In this document: piece after piece, positions 48,637 to 56,281 of the stretch
How the letters are laid out: the number at the start of each line of letters is the position of its first letter
Numbering within the stretch: position 1 is the first letter of the stretch
NCBI GenBank assembly: GCA_022801435.1
Contig: JAAWSG010000009.1
Location: 1 to 56,382 of the forward strand
DNA: 56,382 nt
Source of the DNA: Lawsonibacter sp.
GTDB lineage: Bacteria; Bacillota; Clostridia; Oscillospirales; Oscillospiraceae
Direction: 5' to 3'
Made by a program: the position numbers and the translations under genes
The notes under the pieces: generated by a model
Database searches by the model: none
Told to the model about the DNA's origin: nothing
What the model saw: the letters and a program-made list of their open reading frames with translations, nothing else

Positions 48637-50145
48637 TCAGTCCTCATTCGAGCCGAACTGGGTGGCGTAGGTCATGATCTCCTGCTCACTGGTGGTCCGG
48701 GGGTCCACCTCTCCGGTGATGCGCCCGTTGCACATGACCAGGATGCGGTCAGAGATGCCCATGACCTCGGGCAGCTCGCTGGACACGATGATGACCACCA
48801 CGCCGTCCTTCTTCAGCTGGTTGATGATCTGATAGATCTCCACCTTGGCGGCCACGTCGATGCCTCGGGTGGGCTCGTCAAAGATGACCACCCGGGAGTT
48901 CCGGGCCAGCCATTTGGCCACCACCACCTTCTGCTGGTTGCCGCCGGACAGGCTCCCCGCCGCCACATCGGCGCTGGCCATTTTGATGGTCAGGGAGGAC
49001 TTGCCCTTTTCAATCATGGCGTTTTCTCTGCCTCGAATGACGTTGCCGATGGCCCCGCAGATCAGGTCCAGGTTGGGCAGGGCGATGTTGTCCCGAATGG
49101 TCAATTTGGTACACAGGCCGTCCTTCTTCCGGTCCTCGGGGGCCAGCACCACCCCTTGGCGGATGGCGTCGGCGGGGGAGTGGATGGTCAGGGGCCTGCC
49201 GTCCAGCAGCACCTCGCCGCTGTCCTTGGGGTCGGCGCCGAAGATGGCCCGCATGGCCTCGGTCCGGCCCGCGCCCACCAGACCGGAGAAGCCCAGCACC
49301 TCCCCCTCGTAGGCGTCAAAGCTGATGCCCTTCACCGCCCGGCCCGCCCGCAGGTCCTTGACCTCCAGCACCTTTTTCCCTCTGGGGACCGTGTCCCGGG
49401 GGAACTGCTCGGTGATCTCCCGCCCCACCATGTGGGCGATGATCTCCTCCATGGTGAAGTCGGCGAATTTCCCCTCGGTGATGTAGCGGCCGTCCCGCAT
49501 GATGGTGACGCTGTCCACAATGTGGTGCAGCTCCTGGAGGCGGTGGCTGATGTACACAATGGCGCAGCCCTGACTGCGCAGCTCCTTGACGATGCGGAAC
49601 ATCTCCTCGATCTCCGCGTTGGACAGGGCGGAGGAGGGCTCATCCATCACCAGTACCTTGGCGTTGATGAGCAGGGCCTTGGCGATCTCCACCATCTGCT
49701 GCCGGCCCACCGGGAGGTCCCCCACGATGGTGTTGGGGTCCAGGTCCCGGATGCCCAGCTTAGCCAGCTGCTCCACCGCCTGGCGGTTCATCTCGGCGGT
49801 GTCCAGGCGGCCCCCCTTGACAATCTCCCGCCCCAGGAACATGTTGTTGGCCACTGTCAGGTGCTGGCACATATTCAGCTCCTGGTGGATAATGGCCACC
49901 CCCAGCTCCTGGGCCTGCTTGGTGTTCAGGTCCCCCTCCACCTTGTGGCCGAAGATGGTCAGATCTCCGGAATCCCGGGTATACACGCCGGAGAGGATTT
50001 TCATTAAGGTGGACTTGCCCGCGCCGTTCTCTCCCAGCAGCGCCATCACCTCACCTGTCTTCAGGTGGAGCTGCACGTTATCCAGGGCCTTGACGCCGGG
50101 GAAGGTTTTTGAGATATGCTCCATAGAAACCGCGTACTCGCTCAT
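48637..50145 (-). CDS. Sugar ABC transporter ATP-binding protein with two ABC domains (RbsA/MglA-like)
   Basis: A 502-residue ATPase with two nucleotide-binding domains. The first has Walker A GENGAGKST and Walker B VLVMDEPSSAL. The second has signature SGGNQQKVVVAKWLA, Walker B VVIFDEPTRGIDVAAK and a P-loop-like GLVGAGRTE in place of GxxGxGKS/T, as usual for this family. It powers uptake of monosaccharides by the RbsC-type permease. AAAGGAG precedes the ATG. Confidence 0.92.
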   Translation of the reverse strand: MSEYAVSMEHISKTFPGVKALDNVQLHLKTGEVMALLGENGAGKSTLMKILSGVYTRDSGDLTIFGHKVEGDLNTKQAQELGVAIIHQELNMCQHLTVANNMFLGREIVKGGRLDTAEMNRQAVEQLAKLGIRDLDPNTIVGDLPVGRQQMVEIAKALLINAKVLVMDEPSSALSNAEIEEMFRIVKELRSQGCAIVYISHRLQELHHIVDSVTIMRDGRYITEGKFADFTMEEIIAHMVGREITEQFPRDTVPRGKKVLEVKDLRAGRAVKGISFDAYEGEVLGFSGLVGAGRTEAMRAIFGADPKDSGEVLLDGRPLTIHSPADAIRQGVVLAPEDRKKDGLCTKLTIRDNIALPNLDLICGAIGNVIRGRENAMIEKGKSSLTIKMASADVAAGSLSGGNQQKVVVAKWLARNSRVVIFDEPTRGIDVAAKVEIYQIINQLKKDGVVVIIVSSELPEVMGISDRILVMCNGRITGEVDPRTTSEQEIMTYATQFGSNED

Positions 50146-50175
50146 TGCTTAACTCCTTTCTTGGGAAGCTGTCCC

Positions 50176-50252
50176 CGGGGCGGGCCCTTGCGCTCCGCCC
50201 CGAGACGTGCTTCCCTTCACCTGTGAAGGGAAGCAAATTCCCCGGGGAATTT
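50176..50252 (-). repeat. Three stacked hairpins between the isomerase and ATPase genes
   Basis: Perfect inverted repeats: CGGGGCGG with CCGCCCCG (50176-50202), GCTTCCCTTCAC with its complement (50209-50234) and the palindrome AAATTCCCCGGGGAATTT (50235-50252). No U-run follows. Such clusters may be copies of a dispersed repeat or an mRNA stabiliser at an operon boundary. Confidence 0.65.
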
Positions 50253-50258
50253 GTGGCC

Positions 50259-50942
50259 TCAGTCCTTTGCGGGGGGATACTCGTTGCACAGCAGGCGGTA
50301 GGGGGGCTCATCCTCCTCAATGGTGGGGAAGCGGCCCAGAGGCTGATAGAAGCGGTTGTCGCTGTTGTCGTCATTGCACATGGACACCTCGCCGATGATG
50401 GCGTAGCCTGTCCCGGGCTGGACGTAGAACTCGTGGTAGTAGTAGGGGTAGAGGGAGAGGGACTCGCCGGGGGCCAGGATGATCTCGCTGCCGGCGGGGA
50501 CCATATACCGCCGTCCGTCCCGGCAGATCTCCACATCAGTGTCGTCCAGTCCCTCGTCCTTGGTGGCGTTCCACAGGCGGAAGACCAGGTTGCCGCCGCC
50601 CCGGTTGATGATGTCCTCCATCTTGTTCCAGTGGAAGTGGTTGGGGGAGACCTGTCCCTCCCGGAGCATCATAATCTTCTCGGCATAGGTCTTGGTGTAC
50701 TTGCTGTTGTGGACGTTTCCGTTGCGGATGGTGATGAGGGACAGGCCCAGGGTGTCGAAGTGGCCCTCCCCGTAGTCGGTGACGTCCCAGCCCAGGGCGT
50801 TGTCCCGGATCTCGTCATACTCGTGGCCCTTCTCCGCCCACTCCTCGGGGGTGAAGCCGAGGAAGGGGGGCAGGGCAAATTTGAACTCGCGGAGCTTGGA
50901 CTCGAAGTCCTTGATGATGGCGTTGATCTCAGAACGCTTCAT
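50259..50942 (-). CDS. D-lyxose/D-mannose isomerase-family cupin (D-lyxose ketol-isomerase)
   Basis: A 227-residue cupin enzyme. The family signature MKRSEINAIIKDFES starts it, and the metal site is NHFHWNKMEDIINRGGG (His-x-His and Glu) with a second His near YYYHEFYV. These enzymes interconvert D-lyxose with D-xylulose and D-mannose with D-fructose. The ATG at 50942 is chosen since it begins the family sequence and sits nine bases after GGAAG; the ATG at 50951 abuts that site. It implies that the operon's sugar, or an intermediate, is a lyxo/manno-type aldose. Confidence 0.85.
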   Translation of the reverse strand: MKRSEINAIIKDFESKLREFKFALPPFLGFTPEEWAEKGHEYDEIRDNALGWDVTDYGEGHFDTLGLSLITIRNGNVHNSKYTKTYAEKIMMLREGQVSPNHFHWNKMEDIINRGGGNLVFRLWNATKDEGLDDTDVEICRDGRRYMVPAGSEIILAPGESLSLYPYYYHEFYVQPGTGYAIIGEVSMCNDDNSDNRFYQPLGRFPTIEEDEPPYRLLCNEYPPAKD

Positions 50943-50997
50943 AGTTGACATCTTCCTTTCTTATTGTCTCTCCCGGAGGGGGAACAGGGCACAGATT

Positions 50998-52041
50998 TTA
51001 TATGGCCTCGATCTCCGCCTGCGCGGCGCGCAGCTCCTCCTCCCCCTCCAGCACGGTGAAGGTGAGGACGTTCCGCTCCTTTGCGAAGGGGGGGAGGCGG
51101 TGGAGGCTCCCCTCCGCCTCGTGATAGGGCCGTCCGTAGACGCTGGAGTTGGCGGGCTCCAGGCCCAGCACATAGTCCCCGGAGGCGGTGGACTTCCACT
51201 CCATAAAATAGGGCAGGTGCTCCCCGGTGAACTGGATTTTCAGGCCCAGCTTCAGTCGGTCGCTGACCACGCACACCACCCCGTTTCCCTTGGAGTCCCA
51301 GGCCAGGTCGTGGATAAAGACGTACTCGGGCTCATTGTCCCTGGGCGGGTCCATCAGGTTCCAGCGGTCCTCGTGTCCGGAGGCCGCCTGGTCCCGTGGG
51401 GTGACCGACCGGGTGGGGGCCAGCAGGCGGGTCCCCTCGTCCAGCAGGGGGTAGCCGATGTTGATGTGGTAGAGGAGCATCAGCGGCTCGTCCCGGAAGC
51501 CCTGGTTCTCGATCTCATCGGTGAGGGTGAGGCTTTTCTGGCCCAGCACGGTCTCCAGGCTCCGGCGGAGGACCAGGTTCTCCCCAAAAAGCTCCCCCTC
51601 CCGCATCTCCCCAGAGATCCGCAGGACGTAGTCCTCCCCCTCCCAGGCGGCGCCGGCGCTCAGGTGCTCCGCCGGGGTGGTGCGGATACGGCCGTGCATG
51701 GGGTACTCGGTCCCGTCCACCGTGCAGGGGGCGCAGATATTCTCCAGCCCGGCGGTGAAGAACATCCCGCCCATGATGCTGCGCAGGGCCTCCTGTCCGC
51801 GGGTGTCGTAGTGGTTCCGCCCCTGGAGGCCGGGCTTGGAGAGGAAGCTGAAGTTGATCCCCCGGTAGGAGAGCTCCCCCACATCCAGACACTTGTCCGC
51901 CAGCACCTTATACTCCAGGGGGCCGTTTTTCACCTCATAGGCCCGCAGTCCGGCACAGCGGCCCTCGGTGTAGGTCATAGGGCGGATGCAGGCCAGCTGC
52001 TGTACGCTGCCCACCCGCCGGAGCAATTCCTGTCTGTCCAT
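50998..52041 (-). CDS. DUF4432-type aldose-1-epimerase-like protein
   Basis: A 347-residue member of the aldose-1-epimerase superfamily, DUF4432 branch. It has CLDVGELSYRGINFSFLSKP, GLENICAPC, MHGRIRTTPAEH and EPEYVFIHDLAWD; the histidine pair MHGRI and the acidic residues form the usual mutarotase site. Members are found beside isomerases and kinases in uncommon-sugar operons and probably supply the correct anomer. GGAGTG lies six bases before the ATG. It is five bases after the SIS isomerase gene. Confidence 0.82.
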   Translation of the reverse strand: MDRQELLRRVGSVQQLACIRPMTYTEGRCAGLRAYEVKNGPLEYKVLADKCLDVGELSYRGINFSFLSKPGLQGRNHYDTRGQEALRSIMGGMFFTAGLENICAPCTVDGTEYPMHGRIRTTPAEHLSAGAAWEGEDYVLRISGEMREGELFGENLVLRRSLETVLGQKSLTLTDEIENQGFRDEPLMLLYHINIGYPLLDEGTRLLAPTRSVTPRDQAASGHEDRWNLMDPPRDNEPEYVFIHDLAWDSKGNGVVCVVSDRLKLGLKIQFTGEHLPYFMEWKSTASGDYVLGLEPANSSVYGRPYHEAEGSLHRLPPFAKERNVLTFTVLEGEEELRAAQAEIEAI

Positions 52042-52046
52042 GCCGC

Positions 52047-52622
52047 TCACTCCAGGTTGGCGTGGTACTGCCACAGGGACTTCATGTCCAGCTGCCGCCG
52101 CTCCACGATCATTTTGGCCAAAACGTCCCCCACCAGCAGCACCGCCTGCTCAAAGAGGGAGGTCATAATCTGGCAGGAGTCGATCTCGTCCTCCAGGTAG
52201 AACTTGGTGCGCACCGGGATGCGGACCATAAAGTCGGCGATGTCCTTCATCTCGCTGTTGGGGTTGGAGCCGATGTGGACGATGGTGCAGTCCGCCGCCG
52301 CCCGGGCCTTTTTGGCGATGCCCAGGGGGAACAGGGAGGCTCCGGAGCCCGAGCCCACGATGAGCAGGTCGTTTTTGGTGATGGCGGGCTCGGTGATCTC
52401 CCCTACGTAATGGGCTCTGATTCCCAGGTGGGCCAGCCGCTTGCACACGCTCTGGAGGCTGAGCAGCACCCGGCCCACCCCGACGAAAAACACCTGGTCC
52501 GCCTCCAGAATGGCCTGGGTCAGCCGCTCCAGGCTGTCTGGGTCGATGCTGTCCAGGGTGCGGCGCAGCTCGTCCAGCACACCGGCACAGGATTCCTGAT
52601 ACTGTTTGGCAAACTCGCTCAT
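52047..52622 (-). CDS. SIS-domain sugar-phosphate isomerase (PHI-like, second copy)
   Basis: A 191-residue SIS protein in the 6-phospho-3-hexuloisomerase group. VFFVGVGRVLLSLQSVCKRL, LLIVGSGSGASLFPL and C-terminal WQYHANLE are the conserved elements. It shares the HANLE ending with the operon's other SIS protein but differs strongly in the middle. AGAGTTTG-like spacing and a 4-base overlap with the epimerase gene stop indicate coupling. Likely to isomerise a keto-sugar phosphate produced by the kinase and epimerase. Confidence 0.8.
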   Translation of the reverse strand: MSEFAKQYQESCAGVLDELRRTLDSIDPDSLERLTQAILEADQVFFVGVGRVLLSLQSVCKRLAHLGIRAHYVGEITEPAITKNDLLIVGSGSGASLFPLGIAKKARAAADCTIVHIGSNPNSEMKDIADFMVRIPVRTKFYLEDEIDSCQIMTSLFEQAVLLVGDVLAKMIVERRQLDMKSLWQYHANLE

Positions 52623-53335
52623 CCGGCATTCCCTCCCAATATGGTCTGGCGCAAATCGTTCAGCGCCCGGATATCCTGCGTCAGCCGGTCCCGCTTGACG
52701 CAGGTGCTCCCCACCACGTACAGGTCCACGTCTGTCCCGAAGGTGCGGATGTTGTCCGGGGAGATGCGCCCGTCGATTTCAATTTTGGTGTCCAGCCCCC
52801 GGCGGTCGATCATCTCCCGCAGCTCCCGGACCTTCCGCTGGGCGTAGGGGACCTGGCTCTCCCCCTTGGCGGAGGCGTAGCCCGGGTTGATGAGCATGAG
52901 GAGCACCGTGTCGCACTTGTCCAGCACGTACTCCAGGGCGGACAGGGGGGTGGCGGGCTTGAGGGCCACCCCGGCCTTCACACCGGCGGCGTGGATGCGG
53001 TTCAGCATCCCGTCGATGTGGGGCTGGGTCTCGGCGTGGAAGACAATCTGGTCCGCTCCCAGGTCCAGCAGCTCCTCCACAAAGTAGTCCTGCTCGGTCA
53101 CCATCAGGTGGCAGTCAAAAAACAGCTTGGTGCGGCTGCGCAGCTGCCGCACGGTATCCAGTCCAAGGGGCATACTGGGGCTGAAATGGCCGTCCAGGAT
53201 GTCCACGTGGAGCATGGAGACTCCCGCGTTCTCCAGCTCCCGCACCGACCCCTCCACGCTGCACAGGTCGCAGCAGGAGATCAGGGAGGGGGAGTAGAGC
53301 ATGGGCGCACTCCAAACGCTGGTCCGGTCCATCAT
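52619..53335 (-). CDS. Ribulose-phosphate 3-epimerase family protein
   Basis: A 238-residue TIM barrel of the Rpe/AlsE family. Metal/catalytic segments are LHVDILDGHFSPSMPLG, DCHLMVTEQDYFV, IVFHAETQ, LMLINPGYASAKG and KIEIDGRISPDNI. Rpe epimerises ribulose-5-phosphate and AlsE allulose-6-phosphate; the INPGY variant differs from the usual VNPGF, so a specialised substrate is possible. The ATG at 53335 follows AGGAGG and overlaps the kinase stop (ATGA). Chosen over a much longer frame that overlaps the kinase. Confidence 0.85.
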   Translation of the reverse strand: MMDRTSVWSAPMLYSPSLISCCDLCSVEGSVRELENAGVSMLHVDILDGHFSPSMPLGLDTVRQLRSRTKLFFDCHLMVTEQDYFVEELLDLGADQIVFHAETQPHIDGMLNRIHAAGVKAGVALKPATPLSALEYVLDKCDTVLLMLINPGYASAKGESQVPYAQRKVRELREMIDRRGLDTKIEIDGRISPDNIRTFGTDVDLYVVGSTCVKRDRLTQDIRALNDLRQTILGGNAG

Positions 53336-54276
53336 TCCGCCTCCTGTGCCAGAAAGGCCTCGATCTCCGCCCGGGTGGGGAGGGCGGGGATTGCACCCTT
53401 CTTCTGCACGGTGAGTCCGCCGGCAGCGTTGCCGTACTCCATGGCCCGGCGGAGGATGTTTGGGGTGATCTGCTCCACCCGGTCCACACCCTGGATGCGC
53501 AGGCTGGACAGGAACGCGCCCCAGAAGGCGTCCCCCGCGCCGTTGGTGTCCACACATGGGACCTTGCGGCCCGCCGCGTCCCAGCGCTCCCCCTGGAAGA
53601 AGCACCGCGCCCCCGCGCCGCCCAGGGTCTCCACGGCGGCGGTGATGCCGAACTCCTCCATCAGCCGGGGGATGGCCGCCTCGCCGCCCAGCATGTCCAC
53701 CTCCTCGTCCGACACCTTCAGCAGGTCCACATAGGGCAGGATCTCCCGGACCTTTTGGGCGCAGGCCGCCTGATCCCCGTTCCACATCAGGCCCCGGTAG
53801 TTCACGTCAAAGCTGACCATCCGCCCCAGCTCGTGTCCCAGCCGCAGGGCCTTTCCGGTGGCCTCCGCCGCGGGGGAGGCGGACAGGGAGCAGGACCCGG
53901 CGTGGATGATGGCGCTGTTCCGGATGTCCTCCTCCTTCACCGCGTCCTCCTCCAGAAACATATCCGCCCCCGGCTTCCGGGCGAAGGTGAAGCTCCGGTT
54001 CCCGTCCGGGGCGAGGCTGACAAAGGCCAAGGTGGTGATGGCCTGGGCGCACAGCTTGGGGTTGAGCACCCGGACCCCGTTCTCCTCCATAGTCCGGACC
54101 AGGAAGCGGCCAAAATCGTCCTCTCCCACACTGCTGCACATCCCCGCCTCCAGCCCGCAGCGGGCTGCGGTGATGGCCGCGTTGCCCGGGGCCCCGCCGG
54201 GATTTCGGATATAGCTGGCCGGCTCGCTGCCGGGGGTAAAGTCAATGACAAGTTCTCCGATGCTGTAGAGGTCCAT
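53332..54276 (-). CDS. PfkB-family sugar kinase (fructokinase-like)
   Basis: A 314-residue carbohydrate kinase. It has the N-terminal GELVIDFTPG, the PfkB-1 region YIRNPGGAPGNAAITAARCG, and the C-terminal anion-hole/catalytic motif DTNGAGDAFWGAFL. It phosphorylates a ketose, probably the product of the isomerase encoded further down. GGAGG precedes the ATG at 54276; the longer frame reads through the promoter. It is first in the ten-gene operon. Confidence 0.88.
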   Translation of the reverse strand: MDLYSIGELVIDFTPGSEPASYIRNPGGAPGNAAITAARCGLEAGMCSSVGEDDFGRFLVRTMEENGVRVLNPKLCAQAITTLAFVSLAPDGNRSFTFARKPGADMFLEEDAVKEEDIRNSAIIHAGSCSLSASPAAEATGKALRLGHELGRMVSFDVNYRGLMWNGDQAACAQKVREILPYVDLLKVSDEEVDMLGGEAAIPRLMEEFGITAAVETLGGAGARCFFQGERWDAAGRKVPCVDTNGAGDAFWGAFLSSLRIQGVDRVEQITPNILRRAMEYGNAAGGLTVQKKGAIPALPTRAEIEAFLAQEAE

Positions 54277-54306
54277 CCCAGTTTCCTCCGTCCTCTGAAT
54301 TTCCGC

Positions 54307-54367
54307 GGCCTGTGTACTCGTATTTGTAAATTCGCTGTACGCCAGGCCGTAACATTTTTGTAACATT
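54307..54367 (-). promoter_or_regulatory. Putative operator region in the sugar-operon leader
   Basis: Two direct repeats GTAACATT (54349-54356 and 54360-54367) overlie the transcription start. Downstream lies a long dyad: GGCCTGTGTAC (54307-54317) against GTACGCCAGGCC (54337-54348). ROK-type repressors bind palindromes in such positions. The dyad could equally be an mRNA hairpin. Confidence 0.45.
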
Positions 54368-54396
54368 ATGCTACCACTTGCGCCCCGCCTTGTCAA
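54368..54396 (-). promoter_or_regulatory. Promoter of the sugar operon
   Basis: On the minus strand TTGACA (54391-54396) and TAGCAT (54368-54373) are exactly 17 bases apart, with the start near 54361. The region 54397-54603 upstream is AT-rich and shows no other element I can name. Confidence 0.65.
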
Positions 54397-54603
54397 TCGG
54401 AGATTTTCGAAGTTTTTCACAGAACCTGTCGGCTCCCGCCCTATTTTTGGCGGCTGGAGCTGTCTGTATTCGGATTTTTTCTCTCCGCTTTTTGAAAAAT
54501 CCGCCCAAAAAATTCAATTCTTCAAAATCCGGTTTTTCGGGCTGTGCATTTCATAGAATTTATACGTTCGCTTTACAAACAGGAATAGAATCTTACTTCC
54601 CGC

Positions 54604-54639
54604 AAAAACCGGGCCGTCTCCCGTGAAAACGACCCGGTT
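54604..54639 (-). terminator. Terminator of the ROK regulator gene
   Basis: AACCGGG with CGT and its partner ACG with CCCGGTT (54607-54639, one unpaired base on each side) form a stem; on the minus strand TTTTTG follows. Confidence 0.7.
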
Positions 54640-54662
54640 CCTGTCAGGCTCCGCCGGCCCTT

Positions 54663-55829
54663 CTACCCCTCAAAGAGCAGCTCTCCCTCAAAAACAGGGC
54701 TGACCGCGTTGCAGGCCGCCCCCATCAGAGCGGCGTCCCGCATAAAGTACGCCCGCTTTACTAATATGCGGTCATCCCAGTCCACAAACCGCCTGCGGCC
54801 CACCTCCTCCTCCAGCAGAGCCAGGTAGCGGTCGGGCCAGAAGACGCTGTCGTTGCCCAGCAGGATCAGCTCGCTGTTGAGGATGTTGATGATGCTGACA
54901 ATGCCGGTGGCCAGCCGCATCACCGCGTCGGTCAGCACGTTGTCCACCCGCTCGTCCTGCTCCGCCAGGGCGCAGAAGCCCTCATAGGTGAAATATTTCC
55001 CGGTAAAATACCGCATTTTCTGCAGCAGCTCGGGGGTGCGCAGGTAGGTCTCCACACAGCCCCGGTTGCCGCAGCCGCAGGGGCGTCCCTTGATATCGAT
55101 GCTCACATGGCCCAGCTCAGGCGGCAGGCCCCGGCGGTTGCAGTAGAGCTGTCCATCGCTGAGGATGCCGCAGCCCACCCCCTCCCCGATGCCCACAAAG
55201 AGCACATCATGAAACCCCCGCCCGTTTCCAAATAAGCTCTCCGCCAGAATGGCGCTCTGGTTGTCGTGGTCAAAAAATACCGGCAGATGGTAGCGCTCGG
55301 TGATAATGCGCACAATCTCCAGGTCGTGTATCCCATAAAAAAAGAAGGGTTTCAGGATCATACCCGTCTGGGCGCTGACCGGGCCGATGGAGGCCACCCC
55401 GATGGCCGCCACATCCTCCCGTCCAAAGAGCACCGTGTCCAGCAGCTGATAGATCAGCCGGACCAGCTGGACCTGGGTCATGTTCTCCATGGTGACCGTC
55501 TCCCGCCGGAGCACCTTCAGGTCCAGGCTGCACAGCACCGCCTCACACCGGTCCCGGTCGATGAGCAGGCCCACCACCTTGGGCGCCTTGGAGGACAGTC
55601 CCAGCCGGACCGGCGTGCGGCCCAGCTCCTCCACCCGGGTCCCTCTGGTCTCCACCAGCAGGTCCCGCTGTATCAGCTCGGTCACAATGTTGGAGATGGC
55701 CATCTTGCTCAGTCCGGTGCTGCGCGTCAGGTCGGCCCGGGTGCTGCACTGACCGGTGGCCACCATCTTCATGACCAGACCCCGGTTCACCTTTTTGTAG
55801 TCGCTTCTGTTCTTGCCCGCCTTCTCCAT
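54663..55829 (-). CDS. ROK-family transcriptional regulator of the sugar operon
   Basis: A 388-residue NagC/XylR-type ROK protein. An N-terminal winged helix (about residues 14-70, CSTRADLTRSTGLSKMAISN) is joined to an ASKHA sugar-binding domain. The zinc site GHVSI and CGCGNRGCVE is complete. GIGEGVGCGIL and FDHDNQ are ROK kinase-like remnants. It probably represses the operon downstream and releases DNA when its sugar binds. GGAGGGAG precedes the ATG at 55829. It has its own promoter and terminator. Confidence 0.9.
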   Translation of the reverse strand: MEKAGKNRSDYKKVNRGLVMKMVATGQCSTRADLTRSTGLSKMAISNIVTELIQRDLLVETRGTRVEELGRTPVRLGLSSKAPKVVGLLIDRDRCEAVLCSLDLKVLRRETVTMENMTQVQLVRLIYQLLDTVLFGREDVAAIGVASIGPVSAQTGMILKPFFFYGIHDLEIVRIITERYHLPVFFDHDNQSAILAESLFGNGRGFHDVLFVGIGEGVGCGILSDGQLYCNRRGLPPELGHVSIDIKGRPCGCGNRGCVETYLRTPELLQKMRYFTGKYFTYEGFCALAEQDERVDNVLTDAVMRLATGIVSIINILNSELILLGNDSVFWPDRYLALLEEEVGRRRFVDWDDRILVKRAYFMRDAALMGAACNAVSPVFEGELLFEG

Positions 55830-55859
55830 GGGACTCCCTCCTCTCTGATTCCGACTTTT

Positions 55860-55872
55860 TACAGCCACTGTA
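55860..55872 (-). promoter_or_regulatory. Putative ROK autoregulatory palindrome
   Basis: TACAG-CCA-CTGTA is a perfect 5-3-5 inverted repeat just downstream of the ROK gene's transcription start. The minus-strand context GTACAGTG recurs as GTACAGCG in the sugar-operon leader. Confidence 0.4.
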
Positions 55873-55879
55873 CAACCCC

Positions 55880-55908
55880 ATTATAGCGGGTCGCCGCCCC
55901 AATTGCAA
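55880..55908 (-). promoter_or_regulatory. Promoter of the ROK regulator gene
   Basis: On the minus strand TTGCAA (55903-55908) and TATAAT (55880-55885) are exactly 17 bases apart, with the start near 55873. Confidence 0.75.
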
Positions 55909-56174
55909 GAGCTCCGTCTCCCCCGGCGCAAAGGGAACCGGAGGAAGCCGCAAACAGAGCGCGTGGGATACAAAACGCGTGCCGCCTCTGCTGCCGAAAA
56001 GGCGACACAGCGGCTGTCTTTTATTTCCGGGCCCGCTGTGGTATACTGCCATCAGAACGCCATGGAAGGGGGCCCATTTTATGTGTACGGAGGGGATCAG
56101 GATGGACAGCGGCGCGGCGATCTCCAAGGCTGGCACGGAAATACTGCCGTTCCGGCGCGCTGGCCATAATAAAG
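55909..56174. other. Intergenic region between the ROK gene and the HPr gene
   Basis: About 270 bases. A plus-strand TATACT near 56041 with a GGAGGGG-preceded ATG at 56102 could mark a very short gene (MDSGAAISKAGTEILP), but its frame runs into the terminator and then antisense to HPr. I see no convincing RNA or protein gene. Confidence 0.35.
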
Positions 56175-56213
56175 AGCTGGAGCTGATTTCATTCCAACCA
56201 GCTCCAGCTTTTT
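56175..56213. terminator. Terminator of the HPr gene (bidirectional)
   Basis: AGCTGGAGCTG (56175-56185) and CAGCTCCAGCT (56199-56209) form a perfect 11-bp stem with U-rich sequence on both sides. Confidence 0.8.
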
Positions 56214-56281
56214 GCAAATTTTACAGCTTCAGCGCTCCAGCATCTCCAGGGTGTACGGGGTCAGGCCGCTGGTGCCGCCGG

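Noticed and set aside
50078-50536. Open frame overlapping the ATPase start and the isomerase gene
   Set aside because: It is in a different frame from the clear cupin isomerase and ABC genes, and spans the hairpin cluster; no conserved domain.
52619-53785. Extended 388-codon version of the Rpe-like gene
   Set aside because: The extra N-terminal part is antisense-like GC-rich read-through of the kinase gene; the epimerase fold starts at the ATG with AGGAGG at 53335.
56102-56281. Possible small gene with GGAGGGG before an ATG
   Set aside because: The frame runs through a strong terminator and then antisense to the HPr gene, so a functional product is unlikely.
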